The notes: generated by a model not told the origin, from the letters alone. Positions 1 through 8,438 are shown, counted from the first letter of the stretch. The stretch: DNA of 64,000 nt from SFLA01 sp045595165 (GCA_045595165.1 JAZNZY010000019.1:1-64000); one strand, 5' to 3'. Made by a program: numbers and translations.

Positions 1-649
1 GGTCATGGATGATGGACTCCACCGGGAGCCATGCAAACATCGGTTTCCATTGGGTCAGCAACAAGGTATGCCACAAGCGGCCAATTCGTCCGTTGCCGTC
101 AGCAAAGGGGTGGATCACTTCCAGTTCGTAGTGGAACACGCAGCTTTTGATCAGCATATGGATGTTACTATCCTTGATCCAATCCAACAGTTCCATAGTG
201 AGTCCCGGTGCATAATCCGGCAGAGTACCAAAGTGCAGAATGTTTCCTTGCTTGTCCACTACACCCACCGGGCCGGAACGGAAGCAGCCGGATTCTTCGG
301 TTAGTCCCCTGGTCATAACCGCATGGGCATTCAGCAGATCTTCCACAGAATAGGGATTCAGAGAATCCATCATTTCGTAGATTTCATATGCATTCTTGAC
401 TTCAGCAATATCCTTGGGCGGAGCAATCACCTGCTTGCCGTTCAGAACGGCAGTGACCTGCTCCAGGCTCAAAGTATTCTGCTCAATAGCCAGAGAGGAG
501 TAGATGGTGCGGATACGGTTAGTCCGGCGCAGCATGGGGTTCGCAGTCAAACCCGCCACAGCATTGGCCTGTCCGACCAGTTCCGCAATCTCCGCAATTT
601 TATCAAGAATGGAAGTTGTGATCTCAAAGGGTGGTTTTTTGTTGTACAT
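1..649 (-). CDS. Fic-family protein, N-terminal part (runs off window start)
   Basis: Reverse-strand translation gives 216 codons from an ATG at 649, preceded by GAGGTGAT. Residues 180-191 read HPFADGNGRIGR, the Fic active-site motif HxFx(D/E)GNGRxxR; the histidine is the catalytic base for transferring AMP (or a related group) from a nucleotide to a target hydroxyl. Residues 51-58 (SSLAIEQN) resemble the inhibitory-helix motif (S/T)xxxE(G/N) near the N-terminus of class II Fic proteins, although the residue after Glu is Gln. The family is known for self-AMPylation, regulation of other proteins and toxin-antitoxin roles. The C-terminus lies outside the window, so a C-terminal winged helix cannot be judged. 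A palindrome overlaps its promoter. Family call is firm; target unknown. Confidence 0.9.
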   Translation of the reverse strand, partial: MYNKKPPFEITTSILDKIAEIAELVGQANAVAGLTANPMLRRTNRIRTIYSSLAIEQNTLSLEQVTAVLNGKQVIAPPKDIAEVKNAYEIYEMMDSLNPYSVEDLLNAHAVMTRGLTEESGCFRSGPVGVVDKQGNILHFGTLPDYAPGLTMELLDWIKDSNIHMLIKSCVFHYELEVIHPFADGNGRIGRLWHTLLLTQWKPMFAWLPVESIIHD

Positions 650-668
650 GACACATCACCTCACTCAT

Positions 669-725
669 ATTATAACACTTCATCGCTCATTTATCAACCA
701 CAGTTGATTGATGAAATGAGCGATG
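669..725 (-). promoter_or_regulatory. Fic promoter overlapped by a palindromic operator
   Basis: On the minus strand a -35 TTGATA (692-697) and a -10 TATAAT (669-674) are separated by 17 bases. The arms CATCGCTCATTT (681-692) and AAATGAGCGATG (714-725) are perfect 12-base inverted repeats, with an inner ATCAAC/GTTGAT pair (693-698, 703-708). The palindrome covers the -35 and the spacer, so a bound protein should block initiation. The binding protein is not identifiable here; autoregulation is inference. Confidence 0.65.
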
Positions 726-992
726 AGCAGAAAATATGAGATATATGAGATACCTGATCCGCCTGAGGTACACGGAAAGTACACAAAAAACTTTTTTAGA
801 GCAAAAATCAGACTTTTCAGTGAAAAAATTATAGGAATTTTGGGATTTCTGATATTTGTGAGACCATATAATACCAGCGAGAAAAAACTCAAAACGGAGT
901 GGGAATAACCCTACGACTCGAAAATCCTTTGATATCAAGCACTTTTTGAGTTCTCATTTTGCGATTGACAGCACAATGACAGCAAAAAATCA
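726..992. other. AT-rich stretch with no recognised gene
   Basis: Short open frames occur on both strands, none with a convincing ribosome site or recognisable protein. I see no promoter-gene arrangement here. It lies between the Fic promoter and a strong terminator and may be the edge of a mobile or accessory segment. Confidence 0.4.
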
Positions 993-1029
993 AGATGCTC
1001 TGCTTTTTACGGCAGAGCATCTTTTTTTG
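993..1029. terminator. Strong intrinsic terminator
   Basis: AGATGCTCTGC (993-1003) pairs perfectly with GCAGAGCATCT (1012-1022) and is followed on the plus strand by seven T residues. A run of A on the left side makes it potentially bidirectional. Confidence 0.8.
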
Positions 1030-1068
1030 TCGGGGCCCCCAAGAAGCCGCAGACTTCTTGGGGTGATT
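1030..1068. repeat. Dispersed palindromic repeat, copy A
   Basis: TCGGGG followed by CCCCAAGAAGCCG, a short loop, then CTTCTTGGGGTGATT. The same unit recurs at 18692, 22195, 26476 and 28984, and in degenerate form at 37167. It sits directly after the terminator at 993 and just beside the 3' end of the gene fragment at 1070. Confidence 0.8.
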
Positions 1069-1069
1069 G

Positions 1070-1276
1070 TTAAGCAATGTCTTCTTCAGTAATTACACTT
1101 CCGAGATATTCTTCAATATGTTCTTCAATGTTAGAAGCAATTAAGTTTCTTGCTTCACATTCGTCTTTTGTAGGTGCAATACCAAACATTAATACTTTAA
1201 CGTCAGGTGTCATATTATGATAAAGATAAAAACGAGTTGCATCTTCGTCATAATGTACTTCTATTAAAAGTTTAGG
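1070..1276 (-). pseudogene. C-terminal fragment of an unrecognised protein
   Basis: A minus-strand frame of 68 residues plus stop opens immediately after an in-frame TGA (1277-1279) and has no upstream start or ribosome site. It begins PKLLIEVHYDEDATRFY and ends EEYLGSVITEEDIA. The only internal ATG would give 47 residues. Codons are much more AT-rich than in neighbouring genes. Sense composition and absence of stops suggest genuine former coding sequence, truncated at its 5' end. The family is not recognised; it may be a remnant of a mobile element. Confidence 0.45.
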
Positions 1277-1354
1277 TCAGTACACTACTTTTTGCTCGGT
1301 ATGCCAAGTATAAAAGCATATAACGGGCAATGTTGTTTGTCTGCACCGTAAGTC

Positions 1355-2176
1355 TTATATCCTTCTCATGCTTCTGATCTCCCTTGGCTTTTTATTGAAT
1401 ACGTCGTGGCATACCTGATTGAACGATCGAATGCTTTTGAAGCCGCATTCGAAAGCAATGCGCGAAATGGGAAGGTCGGTATCCTGAAGCATCGCAAACG
1501 CCTGATGTATGCGGTAAAAGTTAAGCATTTTTTTGAAGTTCATGTTCATATATCGGTTGAAGGTGCGAGAGAGATACTGATAATTATATCCCTTTTCCTT
1601 CGCGATATCTTTAAGCGAAATGTTGTTTTTGAAGTTTTCCGCAATGTAAAGAGCGATATCCATTGCCGCAATATCGGTTTTTGGGGCTGTGATGAGCGTT
1701 GTCGAGGCAAGAAAGTCGCCTGCAAGCATATATAAAAGCCCTTTTATCCTCATTCTGTTTTCGAACGGCGTTATTCTGGATATGGGGCCGCTGTCTTCGC
1801 CGAAGGTATCGAAGATCATTTTAAGCCCGAAATCGAGAACGCTTTCGTTCGGACGGAAAACAGGTTTTTTTGGTAACATACCCTCGATCGATTGCGTAAC
1901 TGTGAGAATAAGGTGGTCGTTAAATATTATTCGCTGCACAGAAGCGTTTGGCTCAAGCTCAAGCTCGAGCACCTGAAAGGGAAACAAAATTATGCATTCG
2001 CCGACGGAAAGCTCGTAACGGTGCTCGTTTACCGTGCATACGCATTTTCCCTCGAGAGGTGTGATGCATTCGTAATTTTTGTGGAATTGCCTAAGCACTC
2101 CGCTTTGACGTTGTATGAAGCTGTGGAACTCAAGTGAGAGATTGCCGGAGGTAAAACCGCCTTCTTTTTTTGTCAT
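1355..2176 (-). CDS. AraC-family transcriptional regulator
   Basis: 273 residues. The last ~100 residues form the twin helix-turn-helix DNA-binding domain typical of AraC proteins, including DIAKEKGYNYQYLSRTFNRY and the second helix ISRIAFECGFKSIRSFNQVC, ending KKPREIRSM. The N-terminal half is a probable cupin-like sensor domain (EGKCVCTVNEHRYELSVGEC). The longer TTG start at 2209 lies almost at the predicted transcription start, so the ATG at 2176 is preferred. It is divergent from the metallophosphoesterase at 2310 and may control it; ligand unknown. Confidence 0.85.
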   Translation of the reverse strand: MTKKEGGFTSGNLSLEFHSFIQRQSGVLRQFHKNYECITPLEGKCVCTVNEHRYELSVGECIILFPFQVLELELEPNASVQRIIFNDHLILTVTQSIEGMLPKKPVFRPNESVLDFGLKMIFDTFGEDSGPISRITPFENRMRIKGLLYMLAGDFLASTTLITAPKTDIAAMDIALYIAENFKNNISLKDIAKEKGYNYQYLSRTFNRYMNMNFKKMLNFYRIHQAFAMLQDTDLPISRIAFECGFKSIRSFNQVCHDVFNKKPREIRSMRRI

Positions 2177-2222
2177 GGCATTACGCTTTCTCAAAAACCA
2201 AAAAGTCAACTTTTTGCTATAA

Positions 2223-2251
2223 TATATACACTATTTGACTTGCTTTGTCAA
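2223..2251 (-). promoter_or_regulatory. Promoter of the AraC gene
   Basis: Minus-strand TTGACA (2246-2251), 17-base spacer, TATATA (2223-2228). It lies in the divergent interval before the metallophosphoesterase gene. Confidence 0.65.
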
Positions 2252-2309
2252 CATTGGCATGTTAAACTTTCTAAAAATACGGTATTATCGATATTGCGGA
2301 GGCTTTCTT

Positions 2310-5300
2310 ATGAAGAAAATTCTTGCAGTGCTTTTTTGCCTGCTCATTTGCGTTCAGTCCTTAGGGCTTGGCTCGATGTCTGCAATCGCGAATGAAGCGC
2401 AGGTGCTTTTTACCGATTCCTTCGATTACGTTGATTTCGGCTCGTCCGAGCTTTACGACAAGTCCGGCGTTTGGGAAAAAGAATATGCAACGCCAAAGGA
2501 CAATAACGATTACGGCTCGGTTGAAAGCAGCGCTCCTATAGCCAAAAACGGCGTTTTGAACTTTGCCGAGGGCGACGGAATTCGTTTTAATTGGCAAAAG
2601 CTTAACGGATTTTCGGGTTTTGATAAGTCTAAAACCTATACCGTTACCTTTGATTTCAAGGTGCTTGATTTCGGCGACGACGTGCCGCGCGGACAATACA
2701 GCACTTGGAACAGAGAGCTGTATTTTGCGGTTGCGGGTTATTATAACCAGATCGAATGCAGAAGCGGAAACTATTCGGGACAGATAGGCATTCGCGCAGG
2801 TGACAAAACCGCCGCGCTTCCGTTGGGCGGATGGACGAACGATAAATCGACCTATGTATTAAATAAGGTTTATAACTGTACCTTCGAATGGAAGCCCTCC
2901 GAAAAAACCGTGATTTCCACGGTAGCCTGCGACGGCAAGGTGATCGCAAAGGGCTCGCGCACCGATGAGCTGTACGCGACTGTCAACAAGCACACCCGTT
3001 TTCTCGTTTGGCGCTGTGAGGATGGCGCGATCGAGATCGACAACGTGACCTTCGGTGACGGAACTAACAAATACGTTCAGAATTTTGACTTCGGCACCGA
3101 AGCGGATACCATGACCGCCGGCGGTGTTTGGGGACTCGAGGAAGTTCGCAAAACCGACGCAAAGGCGCCCGAGCTTAAAAACGGTGCGGTGATTCTGAAG
3201 GAGCAAAGCTCGATCAGATTCAATTGGCAAAAGGTTAAAGACGTTGGTGCTTACGATCAGACCAAAACCTATATTTTCGATTTCGATCTCAAGCTTACCG
3301 ACAAGGGCGACGGAAGTAATTGGGGCGGAGCGAATTATACGCGCGGAATTTATATTGCCTTCGGCGGCTGGTATAATCTTATTGAAATGCCGACGAAGGA
3401 AAATATCATAAAGGTCGGCTCGACCACCAAGAATTTTGCCGACAGTGAGCATTTGAACAAGCAAATGCACGTAACGGTTTCGTGGGAGGGTGCAAACATT
3501 TTGGTAAATATTACCGATTCGAACGGCAACGAGGTTATCCAAGGCTCGAGAAGCGGAAACGCCTTTACCGATATGGCTGCCGAAATGGCGGCGATGACGA
3601 ATCTTGTGTTCCGTTGCGAGGACGGCGCTTTTGAGCTGGATAATTTCAAATTCAGCGTATTGACTGTCGAAGCGGACAGCACGACCGAGATAAATATCGC
3701 GAAGGGTCAACAGGCGGTATATACCTCCGAGATCGATTACAGCGGAAACGGCAAGGTTATGCTTAAATACGGTGGAGCCGAGATGTTCTGTATCGGAAAC
3801 GGCAACCTCAGGGTTGCAGGAAAGACCGTTTTGGGCTCGTACGGCAAGGGCTCCTATAAGATCGAATCGGTCATCAGCCCCGATCAGGAAATGCAAACCG
3901 TTAGGGTCGTAGGTCCCAACGGCGAAATAATCCGCAGAGGCCTTTACACTCTGCTGGGCGGCGACGCGATGAATTACTTCATCACGGGTGAAAGCAAGGT
4001 CGTTGCCGCTGACGTAAAATACGAAGCATGCACGGTCAACGAATATACCCTTACCACGAAGGAACCGATCTATACCGGCTCGGACGCGAAGATATACAAC
4101 GTTGTAACCTCGTTTAACGAGGCACAGACAACGCGCAATTTCGCCTGGACGGCAAAAAGCGAGTTTGCCGGTAAGAATACGATGGCGCTCAAATACCGCA
4201 AGGTCGGCGATGCCGAATGGATGACCGTTGACGCCGTCAAGGAGATCGAGTCGGTCAACACAGCGGACGAGGATTATTACAAGTGCGATATTTCGTCGCT
4301 TTCTCCCGACACCGAATATGAATACAAGATCGGCAAGAAGGAAAGCGACAAGGACAGCGATTGGACGAAGATATTTAAATTCAGAACCGCAAAGGAGAGC
4401 ATCGACGAGTTTACGTTTATTGCCGTCGGCGATACACAAGGCATCACCTGGAACGGAATGACCTCGGGCGATAAGGGCTTTATGTTCGCTATGGCTGCAT
4501 ACCAAGAGGCGTTCGAGGAGGTCAAGGACCCCGCGTTTATTCTTCATACCGGCGACGTTGTCGAAACAGGCAACAATAAGAATATGTGGAATATGTATTT
4601 CAAGTCGCTGAACGGATACGGAACATCGACTCCGATGTTTGCCGCTATCGGCAACCACGATTCGTGGGGAACGCCGCTTTATTTCGATTATCACTTCAAC
4701 CACCCCAACAACGGCGGCAATGCGGCACTTGATCAAAGCTTCAAGAATGCGGCAACCAACGGTAACATCTTACAGCTTTTCCAAAACGCGGACGAAACGA
4801 TATATTCCTTTGATTACGGCGATGCGCATTTTATCGTGCTGAACACCGGAAGCTACAGCGATCAGGATAAGCATATTATCGACGCTCAACGCGATTGGCT
4901 TACGCGCGATCTCGAAGCCAACAAGGACGCAAAATGGAAGATAATGCTCTTCCACGAGCCTGTATATCACCGTGCGGGCGCAGGCGAAAGCAGACCTTGG
5001 TTACACGACGTTATCGAGGGATACGGAGTTGATCTTGTTATTCAGGGACATTCCCACTTAGTAACCAGAACCTATCCGATGAAGGACGGAAAGATCGTTA
5101 CCAAAGCAGTTGACGAAACGGTCGAAAAGGGAATAGGTACGGTTTATACGACGATCGGATCGACCGCATTGAATCACGACGGCGCAAACGATGCGAAATA
5201 CGAGGAGGAGATCGGAATCCTTGCAACGCCGACCCCTACTCAATCGGCATATACGACGGTTACGGTTAAAAACGATAAGATCGTCGTTACGACCAAGCAA

Positions 5301-5534
5301 ATCAACGGATTTGTTCTTGACAGCTTTACTATCGAGGATAAAAACGCGTCAAGCGACACCTCCGAAGACCAAATCGGTGAAATTACCGATACTTCGACCG
5401 AAGCATCGGACGGCTCGGTAAGCGCCGATCCCGAAGACGAAAATTCGGGAAGCTTTACGATAATCGTAATTTGCGTTATCGCGTTTATCGTCTTGGCTGT
5501 CGGAGCGGTATTGTTTATCAAACGCAAAGAATAA
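2310..5534 (+). CDS. Secreted, membrane-anchored calcineurin-like metallophosphoesterase
   Basis: 1074 residues from an ATG preceded by GGAGG (2298-2302); an upstream in-frame start at 2235 lacks a ribosome site. Order of parts: signal peptide (1-~28); two similar beta-rich modules of ~200 residues (each has an IRFNWQK segment and closes with RCEDGA(I/F)E(I/L)DN); a link region; a fibronectin-III-like domain typical of purple-acid-phosphatase proteins (~615-695); the phosphoesterase domain; and a C-terminal membrane helix followed by KRKE. Metal-binding motifs are intact: GDTQ (Asp708), GDVVE (Asp749), GNHD (782-784) and GHSH (His914, His916). It should hydrolyse phosphomonoesters or diesters outside the cell while tethered to the membrane. 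The substrate is unknown. Confidence 0.9.
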   Translation: MKKILAVLFCLLICVQSLGLGSMSAIANEAQVLFTDSFDYVDFGSSELYDKSGVWEKEYATPKDNNDYGSVESSAPIAKNGVLNFAEGDGIRFNWQKLNGFSGFDKSKTYTVTFDFKVLDFGDDVPRGQYSTWNRELYFAVAGYYNQIECRSGNYSGQIGIRAGDKTAALPLGGWTNDKSTYVLNKVYNCTFEWKPSEKTVISTVACDGKVIAKGSRTDELYATVNKHTRFLVWRCEDGAIEIDNVTFGDGTNKYVQNFDFGTEADTMTAGGVWGLEEVRKTDAKAPELKNGAVILKEQSSIRFNWQKVKDVGAYDQTKTYIFDFDLKLTDKGDGSNWGGANYTRGIYIAFGGWYNLIEMPTKENIIKVGSTTKNFADSEHLNKQMHVTVSWEGANILVNITDSNGNEVIQGSRSGNAFTDMAAEMAAMTNLVFRCEDGAFELDNFKFSVLTVEADSTTEINIAKGQQAVYTSEIDYSGNGKVMLKYGGAEMFCIGNGNLRVAGKTVLGSYGKGSYKIESVISPDQEMQTVRVVGPNGEIIRRGLYTLLGGDAMNYFITGESKVVAADVKYEACTVNEYTLTTKEPIYTGSDAKIYNVVTSFNEAQTTRNFAWTAKSEFAGKNTMALKYRKVGDAEWMTVDAVKEIESVNTADEDYYKCDISSLSPDTEYEYKIGKKESDKDSDWTKIFKFRTAKESIDEFTFIAVGDTQGITWNGMTSGDKGFMFAMAAYQEAFEEVKDPAFILHTGDVVETGNNKNMWNMYFKSLNGYGTSTPMFAAIGNHDSWGTPLYFDYHFNHPNNGGNAALDQSFKNAATNGNILQLFQNADETIYSFDYGDAHFIVLNTGSYSDQDKHIIDAQRDWLTRDLEANKDAKWKIMLFHEPVYHRAGAGESRPWLHDVIEGYGVDLVIQGHSHLVTRTYPMKDGKIVTKAVDETVEKGIGTVYTTIGSTALNHDGANDAKYEEEIGILATPTPTQSAYTTVTVKNDKIVVTTKQINGFVLDSFTIEDKNASSDTSEDQIGEITDTSTEASDGSVSADPEDENSGSFTIIVICVIAFIVLAVGAVLFIKRKE

Positions 5535-5542
5535 ATAAAAAA

Positions 5543-5577
5543 CGAGCTTCTCATTTACGAGAAGCTCGAATTTTTTT
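5543..5577. terminator. Bidirectional intrinsic terminator
   Basis: CGAGCTTCTC (5543-5552) pairs with GAGAAGCTCG (5559-5568), followed by AATTTTTTT; A residues precede the left arm. It ends the metallophosphoesterase transcript and would also stop leftward transcription. Confidence 0.85.
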
Positions 5578-5584
5578 ACGTCAT

Positions 5585-5620
5585 TTACGCTGCGGGAGCG
5601 AAAACCTCAACCTCGTTCAT
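5585..5620 (-). CDS. Possible 11-residue peptide (MNEVEVFAPAA)
   Basis: ATG at 5620 with AAGGAG eight bases upstream, a stop at 5585 and a terminator directly downstream (5543-5577, read leftward). The ribosome site and terminator fit a real leader peptide or the relic 5' end of a longer gene. No family is recognised, and a frame this short can arise by chance. Confidence 0.25.
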   Translation of the reverse strand: MNEVEVFAPAA

Positions 5621-5770
5621 TTCGATTTACTCCTTGATTTTTAAATGGTTTACGTTATTATACACCTGTTGTTTTTGTAGGAAAGCCGGATGCAATCATT
5701 CCTCTTAAGGTTGTTGCAACGATTGTTGCAACAAAAAATCGAATAACCCGTGGAATATATGTAAAACCCC
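5621..5770. other. Intergenic, no gene recognised
   Basis: Contains a direct repeat GTTGCAAC...GTTGCAAC at about 5712-5732. A minus-strand open frame without a start ends here (tail ...SGFPTKTTGV), which may be a relic. Nothing else can be supported. Confidence 0.3.
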
Positions 5771-5920
5771 TTGAAAAAAGGTGTTTTTTAGATATAATAT
5801 AAAGAAAATAAGCAGAACTGGATTCCCAAAAAAGAGTGGGAATAAACCGGCGAGCGCTGCAGCGAACCCGTCAGACCAATACACAACAAGAAACGCCCCG
5901 AGCTTCTTTTGCTCGGGGCA
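5771..5920 (+). ncRNA. Candidate small RNA with its own promoter and terminator hairpin
   Basis: Plus-strand TTGAAA (5771-5776), 16-base spacer and TATAAT (5793-5798) would start a transcript near 5805. No ribosome site or open frame follows. About 90 bases later GCCCCGAGC (5895-5903) pairs with GCTCGGGGC (5911-5919). In between, ATTCCC...GGGAAT and a GCGAGCGCTGCAGCG segment can fold. The 3' hairpin is followed by only a weak T-run on the plus strand, and it also serves as the glycosidase terminator. No known RNA family was recognised. Confidence 0.4.
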
Positions 5921-5934
5921 TACTGTTTAATATG

Positions 5935-7299
5935 TTATTTTGAAAATTCGTGCAGGGCTTTTCCGCCTGTTTCTATTACGTTTTTATACCAATGGAAGGA
6001 ATCCTTGGGGGTGCGTTTTTGGGTGACGTAATCTATATGAATAAGCCCGAAGCGGACGGAATAGCCCTTTGACCACTCGAAATTATCCATCAGCGACCAA
6101 TACATATATCCGTCGATCTCGATACCCTCGTCAACGGCTTTTTCAAGCTCAAGCAGATATTTGTGGATAAAATCAATCCTGTCCGCATCGTGAACCGCAC
6201 CGTCAAGAGAGATCGCATCGTAACCCGCCATACCGTTTTCGGAAATTATAATGGGCTTTCCGTAACGCTCGTAAAGGAACTTGGGTCCCCAGTAAAGAGA
6301 TTCGGGAACAACGGGCCAGTTGCAGTTGGTAAGGGGCATATTTATGGAATTGGGCACCCATTCGGGACCGTTTTTGCCCTGCTTAAATCGGGCGCCGTTG
6401 TATATATTCTGGCAGTAAAAATCAATGGGCTCGCTTATAATTTTAAGATCTTCCTTGTAGCTTTCGGGCAGGTATTTACCCAGCTTTTTAAACGCCTTTG
6501 TTTCCTCGGGATATCTTCCCAGCATAATGGGATCGCTCCACCAGGACACGTTCCACGTCCAGTTGTTCATATCGATATCGAAAAAGCTTGACCGTGCCGC
6601 TTCAATATCTTCTTTGCTGTCCGATGCGGGTATTGCCGCGGAAGCGGTGGGAGCGTATCCGATCTTGCAATCGGGGGCGATCTCTCTCAGCTTCATAACC
6701 GCCTTGCCGTGGGCAAGCATAACGTTGTGCGCCATTGTAACGATATCACGGTTGGAGCATATAAGTCCGGGTGCGTGTATTCCCTGGGCATAGCCCTGAC
6801 CGATAAAGCACTGGGGCTCGTTAAGGGTAACGAAATATTTTACTCTGTCGGAAAAGTTTTTGAACACCACTTCGGCATATTCCGCAAACCATTCGGAGCT
6901 TTCGCGGTTTCTCCAGCCTCCTTTTTTCTCAAGCTCATAGGGGTAGTCCCAATGAAAAAGAGTGATTATGGGAGTTATATCGTTTTTAATAAGCTCGTCA
7001 ATAAGCGCGTTATAAAAGTCTATTCCTTTTTGGTTAACTTCACCCACTCCGCCCGGTATGATTCTGGGCCAGGAAAGGGAAAAACGGTAGGAATTTATAC
7101 CCAACTCCTTCATAAGCGCCACATCTTCGGAAAATCGATGATAATGGTCGCAGGCGGTATCTCCCGTGTGCCCCGCATATACCTTTCCGTCTTCGCAGAA
7201 AACGTCCCACACGGAAAGCCCTCTGCCGTCCTCATGGGCTGCTCCCTCTATCTGATAAGCGGCGGTAGCGGTGCCCCACATAAAATCTTTTTTAAACAT
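5935..7299 (-). CDS. GH1 family beta-glucosidase / 6-phospho-beta-glucosidase
   Basis: 454 residues, normal length for a single-domain cytoplasmic GH1 retaining beta-glycosidase. The N-terminus FMWGTATAAYQIEGA is the family signature. The acid/base is Glu161 (VTLNEPQ) and the nucleophile Glu354 (IISENGMAG). GGAGA lies 14 bases upstream of the ATG. It cleaves terminal beta-linked sugars such as cellobiose; no PTS transporter is adjacent, which favours unphosphorylated substrates, but specificity cannot be read from sequence alone. It has a monocistronic arrangement with its own promoter (7351-7378) and a terminator at 5895-5919. Confidence 0.95.
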   Translation of the reverse strand: MFKKDFMWGTATAAYQIEGAAHEDGRGLSVWDVFCEDGKVYAGHTGDTACDHYHRFSEDVALMKELGINSYRFSLSWPRIIPGGVGEVNQKGIDFYNALIDELIKNDITPIITLFHWDYPYELEKKGGWRNRESSEWFAEYAEVVFKNFSDRVKYFVTLNEPQCFIGQGYAQGIHAPGLICSNRDIVTMAHNVMLAHGKAVMKLREIAPDCKIGYAPTASAAIPASDSKEDIEAARSSFFDIDMNNWTWNVSWWSDPIMLGRYPEETKAFKKLGKYLPESYKEDLKIISEPIDFYCQNIYNGARFKQGKNGPEWVPNSINMPLTNCNWPVVPESLYWGPKFLYERYGKPIIISENGMAGYDAISLDGAVHDADRIDFIHKYLLELEKAVDEGIEIDGYMYWSLMDNFEWSKGYSVRFGLIHIDYVTQKRTPKDSFHWYKNVIETGGKALHEFSK

Positions 7300-7350
7300 A
7301 GTTTTAAAAATCTCCTTTCCCTCAAAGAAAGTGAATTATTATCAATATTC

Positions 7351-7426
7351 ATTATAATACGTTTTTTTGAATTTTCAACCTGCGTTTTTATATAAACTTG
7401 AAAATCCTTAAGTTTTGTGGTATAAC
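7351..7426. promoter_or_regulatory. Back-to-back promoters of the glycosidase and gtrA-like genes
   Basis: Minus strand: TTGAAA (7373-7378), 16-base spacer, TATAAT (7351-7356), driving the GH1 gene. Plus strand: TTGAAA (7398-7403), 17-base spacer, TATAAC (7421-7426), driving the gene at 7461. Confidence 0.7.
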
Positions 7427-7460
7427 AAGTATGAGAAAACCTTTAAGGAGAAGCACGGTA

Positions 7461-7871
7461 ATGAAAAAAGACAAAAAGCAATTATGGCAGGCGGTAAAGT
7501 TTACGCTGTTTTCCGCTTCGGCGGGAATAATTCAGGTGGGCTCCTTTGCGTTAATGGAGTTGTTCATTAAATCTTATTGGATACCCTATCTCACGTCTTT
7601 GGTGCTTTCCATACTTTGGAACTTCACTCTTAACCGCCGTTATACCTTCAAATCTGCCGCCAACGTACCCGTGGCTATGGCAAAGGTGTTTGGATTTTAT
7701 CTTGTATTCACACCGCTGTCCACCTGGCTGGGCCATCTGGCAGAGGGTAAGGGAGTAAACGATTTTATAGTACTGGCAGTAACGATGATTGCAAATTTCG
7801 TGCTTGAATTCCTTTTCTGCAAATTCGTGGTATACCGCGGAAAAGAGGATACGCTGGAAACAAAAAAATGA
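7461..7871 (+). CDS. GtrA-family membrane protein
   Basis: 136 residues with four predicted membrane helices; LWNFTLNRRYTFKS matches the GtrA family signature (W/F-N-F-x-x-x-R-x-W/Y-x-F). The ATG at 7461 has AAGGAG 10 bases upstream; the ORF extending to 7398 begins inside the promoter. GtrA proteins are thought to flip or move polyprenyl-linked sugars across the membrane during cell-surface polysaccharide synthesis. No glycosyltransferase partner is adjacent, so the substrate is unknown. The DUF436 gene follows after 21 bases and is probably co-transcribed. Confidence 0.85.
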   Translation: MKKDKKQLWQAVKFTLFSASAGIIQVGSFALMELFIKSYWIPYLTSLVLSILWNFTLNRRYTFKSAANVPVAMAKVFGFYLVFTPLSTWLGHLAEGKGVNDFIVLAVTMIANFVLEFLFCKFVVYRGKEDTLETKK

Positions 7872-7892
7872 AAACCTGTTGAGGATATACTT

Positions 7893-8438
7893 ATGAATAC
7901 CGTAATTTACGAACAAACCTTTGCCGCAGTAGGGGAGCTTTGCGAAAAAGCGGGGCTCGTTTCGGGCAATATATTGGTTGTGGGCTGCTCCACCAGCGAG
8001 GTAATGGGTGCAAAGATAGGCACAAACTCCGACCCCGACACGGCGGGAGAAATATTCAGGGCCCTTTACGATTATACAAGAAGCAAGGGAATATTCCTTG
8101 CGGTACAGTGCTGTGAGCATCTGAACAGAGCAATCGTTACTGAGCGGGTGGCGGCGCCCTTTGCCGAGGCGGTAAACGTCATTCCTCAACCCAAAGCAGG
8201 CGGTTCTCTTGCAACCAAGGCGTACCTTGGCTTTGAAGATCCCGTAGTGCTGGAGGAAATAAAAGCGGATGCGGGTATGGATATAGGCTTTACCCTCATT
8301 GGAATGCATCTCAAAAAGGTGGCTGTTCCTCTGCGGCTTGAAAACGACCGTATCGGAAACGCAACCGTGCTTGCCGCCCGCACACGCCCCAAATTTATCG
8401 GCGGCGCAAGAGCGGTGTACGATCAGAATATGCTGTAA
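7893..8438 (+). CDS. DUF436 / YwlG (UPF0340) family protein
   Basis: 181 residues covering the whole conserved family (TIGR01440 type), with the characteristic segments LVVGCSTSEVMGAKIG, AVQCCEHLNRA and PQPKAGGSLATKAY. GAGGATAT precedes the ATG. The family is widespread in Bacillota and its biochemical function is not established; conserved Cys and His residues in the CCEHLNRA segment suggest a catalytic or binding site. It is the second gene of a small unit with the GtrA protein and is followed by a strong terminator. Confidence 0.9.
   Translation: MNTVIYEQTFAAVGELCEKAGLVSGNILVVGCSTSEVMGAKIGTNSDPDTAGEIFRALYDYTRSKGIFLAVQCCEHLNRAIVTERVAAPFAEAVNVIPQPKAGGSLATKAYLGFEDPVVLEEIKADAGMDIGFTLIGMHLKKVAVPLRLENDRIGNATVLAARTRPKFIGGARAVYDQNML

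Noticed and set aside
723..908. A 61-codon plus-strand frame near the Fic promoter
   Set aside because: No ribosome site, begins inside the operator palindrome and matches no recognisable protein.
905..960. Possible tRNA-like or attachment sequence (CTACGACTCGAAAATCC)
   Set aside because: No cloverleaf can be drawn and no integrase gene is present in the window.
2859..4736. A 625-codon minus-strand frame
   Set aside because: Shadow of the metallophosphoesterase gene, which has intact catalytic motifs on the plus strand.
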